Of a stretch of 13,550 nucleotides of DNA, positions 7,397 to 13,550 are shown piece by piece (within the stretch, counting starts at the first letter, position 1; each line of letters opens with the position of its first letter). The notes under the pieces were generated by a model. It ran no database searches. It had not been told where the DNA came from and saw nothing but the letters and a program-made list of their open reading frames with translations. Source of the DNA: Ruminococcaceae bacterium UBA2806 (GTDB lineage: Bacteria; Bacillota; Clostridia; Oscillospirales; Acutalibacteraceae); NCBI GenBank assembly GCA_002351795.1, contig DEHG01000001.1:11703-25252 (forward strand). Direction: 5' to 3'. The translations under genes were made by a program, and so were the position numbers.

Positions 7397-7502
7397 GGAA
7401 CCTCTAAAAAACCCTTTCACGCAGTCAAATAGTGAACAGGAAAGTTAGGATTCGTGGGGCTGTGCCCCACACCCCAATCTCTAAAAACAAGTTTTTAGAG
7501 AT
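7397..7502. repeat. Two-hairpin intergenic repeat element
   Basis: The gap between the dikinase gene and the BtaA-like gene holds two perfect inverted repeats. ATCTCTAAAAAC-AA-GTTTTTAGAGAT (7477-7502) has a 12-bp stem, and GTGGGGC-TGT-GCCCCAC (7454-7470) has a 7-bp stem. The other edge, AACCTCTAAAAA (7399-7410), recurs at 13534-13545 and is itself a variant of the TCTAAAAA arm. The sites suggest a dispersed element rather than a single regulator. In the transcript the stems could attenuate or process the message between the upstream and downstream halves of the cluster. No T-tract follows them, so I do not call a terminator. Confidence 0.65.
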
Positions 7503-7515
7503 GCCATATATCCGA

Positions 7516-10041
7516 TCATTTACTGTCCAATACTCTGACAGTACCGTTAATGCCGTCAAGCTCTACCATATCCCCGTCATGTATCTTATCGGTAAGTCCC
7601 CTTATACCTGCAACAAGCGGTATGCCCATTTCCCTTGCGATAACAGCGGAATGGGAAAGAATACTGCCTCTTTCTATTATTATACCCTTGACCATAGGGA
7701 AAAGTATAGTCCAGCCGGGGTCTGTTCTTTTAGCCATAAGTATCTTTCCCCGTACATCAGCGTCATCTGGCGACAAAACAAGCCTGACCTGTCCCTCGAC
7801 CGTCTTTCCTCCGCCTGCAACACCGTGAAGGATACCATTTTCCTCGCTTACCTCCTGAGCCGAATAAACAGGCACGGCATTTTCCGCTTTCATATCACCG
7901 TAAAAATATATGCGCTCATAGGTTTCCTTTTCCCTGTTTTCAATGTATTTTTTCCTGTTCTTTTCGACTCTTTTCTGCGCTCCGGCAATATCCGTCCGTC
8001 TGCCCTCGATCAGATCGGATATATACGGCTTTTCAAGAAAGAATATATCACGGGGATCCTTTATTATTCCGTCCGATGCAAAATTCAGCCCTATCCTTAT
8101 ATATATCTTTCTGACGATAGAGTAAATATATGTACGTCTGAGTCTCAACGATTCACGGTTCCGTATAAGATATTTCGTTTTTTCCACAAGAAAGCGGATA
8201 AACGGTCTTGTGAATATGCCATAAGCCTTGTATATCCCGCTGATATCCTTTTCCTTCGGCTTCTGATCGACAGAGGGCAGCTCCACTGTAAGATAACGCT
8301 TTATCGTATCAATAAGATATGTGCTGTCCTCAAGCGTTGTCACCGTTTCAAGCTTCAGCTCGTCCATTGTGCGGCAGCCGTAATCATGTATATAATCCCT
8401 CAGCTGCACAAATACATCGTCATCGCTTTTTGAGATAAGGTCTTTAAGGGTATCGTTATCAGATTCACGGAACAGCCTTTCAAGTCCCTCATCGCTTTTA
8501 ATGCGGTTCACGATACCGATAAGCACACTGCTCTGGGCGGCGCTTTCCACATTCCCCTGTCTGCCCAGAAGATCGCTTATCATGCCGTCGCTTCCGGGGA
8601 TGTTTTTCTTTTTCAGCTTATCCGTAAGTATACCGTAAAATACCATTGCAAACATATCATTTGCTATGGGCGTTATGAAATCGTCAAGTATCTCTTTTTC
8701 AAGCTTGTCATAGACCCTGAGAAGCTCCCTGTTATTCAGCCCTTCAAAATCGTTAGCATAAAGATCATGGGTCACCTCGTCAAAGCGTCTGCGGAAATGA
8801 TCGCTGTCCTTTTTCAGGGTAAGATATTTTCTGAAAAGGCGAAAATATATCCTCCCCTTGGAAACAGACTTCACATCCTGTTCACCGTCGTTGCCCTTTT
8901 TCACTCCCATCATATTTTCCATATATTTTCTGTTTGTCTCATAACCGGGATAAAGGGCAGTCATCCTGTACCAGCTGTTCATCCTGTAATAAACTTTATT
9001 TTCGTAAAAGCTGAGCATATTGTCAAGGTCTGATCCTATAGCAGATATTGAGCTTTCGGGCACTCCGAAATACCTCAGCACCTGTTTATATATCTTTGAA
9101 TATACCTCCTGTGCAAAGGTAAATGTAAGATCTGTGACTGCTCCGCTGTAGCTTTCTATTATATTTGAATTGTCAAGAATAGTCCTCGGCTTGTTCTTGT
9201 CGATATGGCTGTATGCCGCTATCATTCTTGATTGGAGAATAAATATCTCGCCGTCTTTTATGCAGAACTCAATATCTGCGGATTTTCGGGAAGCATACAT
9301 ATTTTCTATCTTTAAAGCAGTATCGGCAAGGCGGTGAAGGATATCCTCACTTGCAAGTATCATTTCTTCCTTGTCCGTAATATTCCCGCAGGTATCGACA
9401 GTATGATCTTCACTGCTGCACTCTCCCGATACAAGCTTTTCCCCGCTGCCCTTTACAAGGCTTATAAGTACCTCATCGGTATCGTTTGTCTTAGGATTTG
9501 TCGTGAACATTACACCCGCAAGGTCAGGCTCTATCATTTTCTGTATCACAACAGCCATCCCAAGCCCCGCAAGCTCAGCGCCGTTTCTCATGCGGTATTT
9601 CATTGCTCTTTCGGAAAAGCATGACTTCCAGCATTTCTTTATGCTTTCAAAAAGCCCGTCCTCGTCAACATCAAGAAAGGATTCCATTATACCTGCAAAG
9701 GAATGATCCTCCCCGTCCTCATCAGCTGCGCTTGAACGCACAGCAACGGGGAACCCGCCTGTTTCTTTTTTTACAGCGGAAATTATCTCCTTCTTCATTT
9801 CCCCTGTAAAGCTGCATTTATCTATAAGACCGGTTATCATTTCCCTGTTTTCATCCTTGTAATCATCAAGCAGAGATCTGTAAAGGGAAAGCTTATCACC
9901 GAGATACTCAAAGAACATATCTGCCGGCAGGGCTATCCATTCAGGAACATTGAAGCCTGCATGGCTCAGCTGCCACAGACCGTAAGCCTTCCCGCCCGTT
10001 TTATTTATATCGCAGGATCCATCCCTGTATGTAACGATCAT
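7516..10041 (-). CDS. Rifampin-phosphotransferase/PEP-synthase-like dikinase
   Basis: An 841-residue protein with the order ATP-grasp domain, unique middle, swivelling phosphohistidine domain. The N-terminal PPDK/PEP-synthase ATP-binding domain shows GGKAYGL (16-22), AVRSSAADEDG (100-110), GVMFTTNP (176-183) and DIEFCIKDGEIFILQSR (256-272). The C-terminal PEP-utiliser mobile domain has ERGSILSHSAVIAREMG with catalytic His797. The TIM-barrel PEP/pyruvate domain of true PEP synthases is missing. Length and order match rifampin phosphotransferases, which split ATP, form phospho-His and phosphorylate a small-molecule hydroxyl, releasing AMP and Pi. The middle (about 290-720) should bind the acceptor and is not recognisable to me. 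Its tight position inside a biosynthetic operon favours phosphorylation of a pathway intermediate over drug resistance (inference). AAAGGAG lies 9 nt before the ATG, which overlaps the upstream stop codon (ATGA). Confidence 0.88.
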   Translation of the reverse strand: MIVTYRDGSCDINKTGGKAYGLWQLSHAGFNVPEWIALPADMFFEYLGDKLSLYRSLLDDYKDENREMITGLIDKCSFTGEMKKEIISAVKKETGGFPVAVRSSAADEDGEDHSFAGIMESFLDVDEDGLFESIKKCWKSCFSERAMKYRMRNGAELAGLGMAVVIQKMIEPDLAGVMFTTNPKTNDTDEVLISLVKGSGEKLVSGECSSEDHTVDTCGNITDKEEMILASEDILHRLADTALKIENMYASRKSADIEFCIKDGEIFILQSRMIAAYSHIDKNKPRTILDNSNIIESYSGAVTDLTFTFAQEVYSKIYKQVLRYFGVPESSISAIGSDLDNMLSFYENKVYYRMNSWYRMTALYPGYETNRKYMENMMGVKKGNDGEQDVKSVSKGRIYFRLFRKYLTLKKDSDHFRRRFDEVTHDLYANDFEGLNNRELLRVYDKLEKEILDDFITPIANDMFAMVFYGILTDKLKKKNIPGSDGMISDLLGRQGNVESAAQSSVLIGIVNRIKSDEGLERLFRESDNDTLKDLISKSDDDVFVQLRDYIHDYGCRTMDELKLETVTTLEDSTYLIDTIKRYLTVELPSVDQKPKEKDISGIYKAYGIFTRPFIRFLVEKTKYLIRNRESLRLRRTYIYSIVRKIYIRIGLNFASDGIIKDPRDIFFLEKPYISDLIEGRRTDIAGAQKRVEKNRKKYIENREKETYERIYFYGDMKAENAVPVYSAQEVSEENGILHGVAGGGKTVEGQVRLVLSPDDADVRGKILMAKRTDPGWTILFPMVKGIIIERGSILSHSAVIAREMGIPLVAGIRGLTDKIHDGDMVELDGINGTVRVLDSK

Positions 10042-10535
10042 TTTCTTTTGCTCCTTTTATATACATAAAAAACCGTTTCCGACAGTATCGTAAAGGCGAG
10101 AAACACTATCACCGGGATACTTGCAAAGCACTCCATACCCCCGCTCATGAAAAACCAGCATCCGCAGCACGCAAGCACTGACAGAAGCGTAAGGATATCA
10201 AATTTTTCCATAAGGAACAGATATCCGGCTACGCCCGCAGACAGAAGACCCTTCAGCCCATAAAGAACAGTACTGCTGCCGACAAAAAGTATTATCAGAG
10301 CCGCAGTATAAACGGCAAGTGTTTTTTTGCTGATGATATTTCTCCCGTCCTTATCGAAATCAGACAGGTCATCGACTGCCCTTGACAGATGTATCAGCAG
10401 CCAGAAATATACCGCAGCCTTACACACAGCCCCGGCGGACATCATCCCCGATATAAGCACAACAGCAAATGCTGCAGCTGCGGAAACTGCCGTATATATA
10501 AAAAGTCTCTTTTTATACATCAGGTATTTTATCAT
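10038..10535 (-). CDS. Half-length UbiA-like integral membrane protein
   Basis: A 165-residue protein with about five hydrophobic segments and a basic C-terminus (KRSKRK). After the second segment it has DDLSDFDKD (55-63), which fits DDxxDxxxD, the first Mg-diphosphate-binding motif of UbiA prenyltransferases, followed by ISKKTL like the KRTLP of that family. UbiA proteins usually have nine helices, about 290 residues and a second DxxxD motif. Here everything after the first half is absent, and the frame is intact at both ends (ATGA overlaps with both neighbours). It may dimerise, be a divergent minimal prenyl- or polyprenyl-phosphate-handling protein, or carry the motif by chance. The ribosome site is weak, so translation is probably coupled to the upstream gene. 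An alternative start at Met6 has no better site. Its place in the membrane suggests a lipid step in the pathway. Confidence 0.75.
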   Translation of the reverse strand: MIKYLMYKKRLFIYTAVSAAAAFAVVLISGMMSAGAVCKAAVYFWLLIHLSRAVDDLSDFDKDGRNIISKKTLAVYTAALIILFVGSSTVLYGLKGLLSAGVAGYLFLMEKFDILTLLSVLACCGCWFFMSGGMECFASIPVIVFLAFTILSETVFYVYKRSKRK

Positions 10536-11590
10536 ATCTTTACCAATTTACAGTAGGCTTTTGCCTTGAGGAAAAGCGCCGTCCCGCTTACATCCGCAAA
10601 TTCCAGAAGTCTGTCAAGCTCCTCCTTCGGCTTTTCCTTTATAACAAGCGAACTGAGTATATCGCTGCCCTCTTCTCTTGTGATCTCTCCCATGCGGATA
10701 AGCGCACTTATTTCGGGCAGACTGTGAGGACGTCCTTCGGCTTTCTGATATATGTATCTTGCCGCATTATGTATCGTGCAGTCATAATGGTCATAATCCT
10801 CCGGCGGGTTCCAGCCTATCTCCTTTTTCAGGAACTCAACTATATTCCTTTCATTGTACGGATGATACAGAAAGAAAGCGACAAATTCCCGCAGGTCGTT
10901 TTTATCCGTATCCTTCATAAGCATTTCACGGACATCAAGCATAATATCCTTGTCAATTTTTTTCTCTATACTTTCAAGCAGACCGCTGTACAATGCGCTT
11001 ATATCCGTATCCTCCGGCGGCAGCAGTCCCGGCTTTATCAGCTCCGAATAAACATCCTTGTCATAATAGCGTATCATCTGCGCCGGACTTCTTCCGTGTA
11101 TGACCATACCCGCATTTATCCTTGACGCATAATTCACCATCGAGGCATAACCAATATATGAGCAGGCGATACAAGGCACAAGCCATTTTTTCATTGAATA
11201 ATGATAGAACCTTTGCAGCCTTTTCATATCAAATTCTATGTATTCATGCTCCACACCGAGCCTGCTTACCGTATTTTCGATATTTTCCCTTGCCTTACTG
11301 CTGAGGAAACCGTTATTCATGGTAAACGCCCTGACTTTAAGACCGTAATCCTTTACAAGACGGTACAGGACATATACGCTGTCCTTTCCGCCGGATATTC
11401 CGACTGCCGCATCATAATCATATCTGCCCCGCACCCTTTCAATGCGCTGCATGAACAGGTCTTCAAGCGTTTTGCGGTCACTGAGTTTATCCTTTATAAG
11501 CCCGTATTTTTCGCAGAAGCAGCATATACCGTCCTTATTGAAGCTTATATTTCTGACGGAATCATCATTCAGACATATTTTACATATCAT
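10532..11590 (-). CDS. N-type ATP pyrophosphatase (SGGKDS), N-acetyl sugar amidotransferase-like
   Basis: A 352-residue enzyme with the PP-loop GISGGKDSVYVL (SGGKDS at 66-71), which binds ATP and adenylates a carbonyl or carboxyl before ammonia or sulfur is added. An N-terminal zinc-ribbon-like set C3xxC6 ... C23/C24xC26, an internal PCIAC (C140, C143) and a late C271 in YDCTIHN complete the Cys pattern. This layout resembles WbpG/PseA-type N-acetyl sugar amidotransferases, and more distantly TtcA/NcsA thiolation enzymes. No partner glutaminase (WbpG uses the HisHF-like WbpH/I pair) is in the window, so the nitrogen or sulfur donor is open. Start: AAGGAG lies 10 nt before ATG 11590, only 3 nt after the GNAT-like stop. 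The stop overlaps the next start (ATGA), supporting one transcript. Cytoplasmic. Confidence 0.85.
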   Translation of the reverse strand: MICKICLNDDSVRNISFNKDGICCFCEKYGLIKDKLSDRKTLEDLFMQRIERVRGRYDYDAAVGISGGKDSVYVLYRLVKDYGLKVRAFTMNNGFLSSKARENIENTVSRLGVEHEYIEFDMKRLQRFYHYSMKKWLVPCIACSYIGYASMVNYASRINAGMVIHGRSPAQMIRYYDKDVYSELIKPGLLPPEDTDISALYSGLLESIEKKIDKDIMLDVREMLMKDTDKNDLREFVAFFLYHPYNERNIVEFLKKEIGWNPPEDYDHYDCTIHNAARYIYQKAEGRPHSLPEISALIRMGEITREEGSDILSSLVIKEKPKEELDRLLEFADVSGTALFLKAKAYCKLVKI

Positions 11591-11593
11591 TGT

Positions 11594-12469
11594 TCACAGC
11601 TCCTTACTGAAAACTGCATATCTCTTTTCATTGCTTTCTATCGTACTGTCAAAGCGTTTGAAGGTCGACCTCTGCTCGCACTGGAAATGGTATATCATAT
11701 TGTCATATCCCAGTTCTTCCTTGACATAGCGGCAGCCCTCGTACAGCAGCGCAAGATATATTTTATTGTGCTGCATTTCCCTCAGAACTGCGCTTGTCTT
11801 TGAAATATACTGTCCCTCATATTCATATCCCATGACATAACCGACAGCCCTTCCGCCTACATATGCGATTATAAGGTCAACATCGACCTGTCTTGTCCAT
11901 ACGGTATAGATCTTATCGAACGCCTCAAAGGGTATCTCCGAGTACAGATATCCCCCCGCAAAGGCGTCAATTGATATATCATATACTTCCCTGCAATGCT
12001 CATACACCTGCTGACCCTTGAAATGGCAGAACTTCACTCCCTCACGAAGCTTCTGTTCATATATTCCCCGTCCAACGGTATAAAGCGGATTATCTATTCT
12101 GATATCTGCACTGCGGTAGGTATATCTTTCGCTGTAGCCGAGCTTTTTAATATATTCGGGATAATAAAGCGGATTGCTGCAGTCGGGAAAGGGATGGAGA
12201 GGCGAATCCGATATTGTCCATCGGTAGCTCATCCATGATGTATAATTAACAGGTCCCGTTATTATCCTGCAGCCCATTTCAGCCGCTTTCTTTTCCAGAA
12301 GCGAAAACAATTCCTTCCACTTCTCAAGATCATCCCCAAGCTCACAAAAGCCGAAAAGACATTCATCCCTTCCTATCTGATCGTTTATCATCATATAGAG
12401 AGAATAGCCGCCGGCTGTAAGCTTTTCATAGTGATCGGCATATTTTAGTATTGCAAGCTCCTGATCCAT
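11594..12469 (-). CDS. GNAT-like acyltransferase (YghO-type)
   Basis: A 291-residue protein that looks like a two-part GNAT-fold acyltransferase. The first half has GPVNYTSWMSYRW (72-84) then NPLYYPEYIKKLGY (99-112), the arrangement seen in YghO-like proteins of unknown substrate. The second half has a GNAT-like strand pair LIIAYVGGRAVGYVMGY (199-215) followed by a helix, but the usual R/Q-x-x-G-x-G/A acetyl-CoA loop is not clear (REMQHNKIY occupies the place). It may use acyl-CoA or an acyl-adenylate/carrier product of the cluster's ANL enzymes to acylate an amine or hydroxyl (inference). FemX-like aminoacyl transfer is an alternative given the tandem GNAT form. Its AAGGA ribosome site lies inside the last codons of the phosphotransferase gene, 7 nt upstream. 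Confidence 0.7.
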   Translation of the reverse strand: MDQELAILKYADHYEKLTAGGYSLYMMINDQIGRDECLFGFCELGDDLEKWKELFSLLEKKAAEMGCRIITGPVNYTSWMSYRWTISDSPLHPFPDCSNPLYYPEYIKKLGYSERYTYRSADIRIDNPLYTVGRGIYEQKLREGVKFCHFKGQQVYEHCREVYDISIDAFAGGYLYSEIPFEAFDKIYTVWTRQVDVDLIIAYVGGRAVGYVMGYEYEGQYISKTSAVLREMQHNKIYLALLYEGCRYVKEELGYDNMIYHFQCEQRSTFKRFDSTIESNEKRYAVFSKEL

Positions 12470-12476
12470 AATTTAT

Positions 12477-13517
12477 TCATTCCTTTTCAAGCAGACGGTA
12501 AAGTCTGCAAACATTCTTTTCATAGTCTTTTGTAAAACCAAGCTCCATGCTTAAAGCAGCAGTCCTGAGAAGCGTCAGTTTATTAGCGGCAAATTCCAGC
12601 AAATCATATCTCATGATATCCCTGAATTCCTCATCGGAAATGTTTTTGCCGATACTGCCGTAAAAATCAGAGCGAAAACGATCAATAAGCTGTGTTATCT
12701 CATCATCGCTTATCTTATGTAAAACAGAGATAAGGAACTCCGCCAGATCATGTTCGGGATTCTGCAGACAGGCAAGCTCCCAGTCATAAATGCGGATATT
12801 CCCGTCCCTGACGATATTCCTGTCCGAGAGATCATTATGTGAAAATGTCTTTACGCCCCTGTTTTTTGAAAACTCTGTATCAAGATTGCTGATAAAATCA
12901 TCAAGCACACATTCAAGCTCCCCGAAAACACTGTTGTCAAGCCTGTCATACAATTTACGCAGGATTCTTTTTCCCCTGCTGTAATCCTCTTTGCTGTAGC
13001 GGTTGAGCATCATGTTTTTGGTCTTATCGGGATTCATATAATAATAGGCGGCTATGCCTGAAATGATATCAATAAGCCCGGTATAATCCTTCATGCCTTC
13101 AAGCCTGCCGCCTGAAAATTTTTCCATACAAAGATAACATTCCCTTCGCAGCGGTCTTTTCAGGCTGCCGAAATAGGGAACCATATATTTTCTGAATTCA
13201 TCCGAGATATTCTCATAGATACAGCTTTCCCTGATATAGCTGCCCCTGTAGCCCATTATTTTATGGTGCATGATAAGACCCGTAAGTATAAAGGGATCTC
13301 CTCTGCTAAGAAGCATACTGCCTTTAAGAATTATCATATCCGATTTTTTCTTTACGACAACATTTTTATGTCTGCGGTCACGAAGCCCGAGACGCAGCAT
13401 ACGGATATTAGGTGTGCCGCCTATGAGTTTATTTGTTATTCCCTCACCGCAGCCGCCGTCATATTTTACGCTGCATATCTGCGGTATAAGTTTTTCCACT
13501 ATCTTTTTATCTTTCAT
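12477..13517 (-). CDS. APH/choline-kinase-like phosphotransferase
   Basis: A protein kinase-like small-molecule kinase of the aminoglycoside phosphotransferase/choline kinase superfamily. Numbering from ATG 13517, VVVKKK (53-58) would hold the ATP-binding Lys. FSHNDLSDRNIV (225-236) is the catalytic loop, with Asp229 as base and Asn234 as metal ligand, and IYDWELA (243-249) is the DFG-like metal motif. Length (346) is typical. Start: ATG 13517 is chosen as the only nearby ATG in frame, but no clear Shine-Dalgarno precedes it. TTG codons at 13523 and 13535 extend the frame, and an AGAGG at 13536-13540 lies 12 nt before TTG 13523. It is the first complete gene of the cluster and may have neighbours beyond 13550. 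The substrate is unknown: an amino alcohol, sugar or pathway intermediate. Confidence 0.83.
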   Translation of the reverse strand: MKDKKIVEKLIPQICSVKYDGGCGEGITNKLIGGTPNIRMLRLGLRDRRHKNVVVKKKSDMIILKGSMLLSRGDPFILTGLIMHHKIMGYRGSYIRESCIYENISDEFRKYMVPYFGSLKRPLRRECYLCMEKFSGGRLEGMKDYTGLIDIISGIAAYYYMNPDKTKNMMLNRYSKEDYSRGKRILRKLYDRLDNSVFGELECVLDDFISNLDTEFSKNRGVKTFSHNDLSDRNIVRDGNIRIYDWELACLQNPEHDLAEFLISVLHKISDDEITQLIDRFRSDFYGSIGKNISDEEFRDIMRYDLLEFAANKLTLLRTAALSMELGFTKDYEKNVCRLYRLLEKE

Positions 13518-13533
13518 TATCAATACATAAGGC

Positions 13534-13550
13534 AACCTCTAAAAACCTTT
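13534..13550. repeat. Fragment of the intergenic AACCTCTAAAAA element at the right edge
   Basis: AACCTCTAAAAA (13534-13545) followed by CCTTT repeats the left edge of the element at 7399-7416, where the match reads on as ACCCTTT. The element is cut by the window edge. On the minus strand it lies directly before the first gene of the cluster and supplies the only AGAGG near its start. Confidence 0.5.

Noticed and set aside
7390..7428. Promoter for the BtaA-like gene (minus strand TTGACT ... TATATT)
   Set aside because: The two hexamers are 27 nt apart, too far for a sigma-A promoter, and nothing -35-like occurs at 16-18 nt.
7454..7502. Rho-independent terminator after the dikinase gene
   Set aside because: Strong stems, but no T-tract after either hairpin in either direction. 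Part of the sequence recurs elsewhere, which fits a repeat element better.
7432..8433. Long plus-strand open frame of 333 codons
   Set aside because: It lies opposite the dikinase gene, whose frame has clear ATP-grasp and phospho-His motifs. The antisense product is Tyr/Ile/Arg-rich with no recognisable domain, and its first part runs through the hairpin repeat.
10038..10535. Pseudogene fragment of a full UbiA gene
   Set aside because: Start and stop both overlap the adjacent genes as tidy ATGA junctions, and no remnant of the second half is present.

Overview
The window looks like a low-to-moderate GC Gram-positive chromosome, most likely a gut clostridium of the Ruminococcus/Oscillospiraceae type. 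This rests on Shine-Dalgarno-rich gene starts, codon choice, the style of the acidic signal-anchored protein at the left, and intergenic repeats of a kind I associate with that group. No rRNA, tRNA, CRISPR array, integrase or transposase was seen.

Layout. (1) Positions 1-2495, minus strand: the N-terminal 831 residues of a large secreted, membrane-anchored protein with an acidic repetitive C-terminal part that runs off the left edge. (2) Positions 2496-2718: a divergent promoter region. (3) Positions 2719-3123, plus strand: a small ferritin-like protein. (4) Positions 3124-3299: a repeat-derived convergent intergenic region. (5) Positions 3300-13517: eight genes, all on the minus strand, read from right to left. 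They encode an APH/choline-kinase-like phosphotransferase, a GNAT-like acyltransferase, an SGGKDS N-type ATP pyrophosphatase, a half-length UbiA-like membrane protein, a rifampin-phosphotransferase/PEP-synthase-like dikinase, a BtaA-like (DUF3419) aminocarboxypropyltransferase and two adenylate-forming (ANL) enzymes. The first five are packed with 3-7 nt gaps or ATGA overlaps. The last three are separated by two repeat-containing gaps and a 30-nt gap.

Working together. The eight genes read as a small-molecule or lipid biosynthesis cluster. Two enzymes would activate carboxylates as adenylates, one would move the aminocarboxypropyl group of SAM, one is a prenyltransferase-like membrane protein, one would acylate, one would adenylate a carbonyl or carboxyl for N or S insertion, and two would phosphorylate. 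I do not recognise this combination as a described pathway. No carrier protein, BtaB-type N-methyltransferase, transporter or regulator is visible in the window, and the cluster's own promoter is probably beyond the right edge. The product is unknown. A modified (homoserine-ether type) lipid or a lipid-linked metabolite is the most economical guess, and it is only inference.

The spaces between genes hold three different repeat types: a 15-unit heptanucleotide tandem array, a two-hairpin element with a fragment repeated at the right edge, and a GTCATCCTGAGCGCAGCGAA-type dispersed element. No gene-free stretch exceeds about 225 bases.
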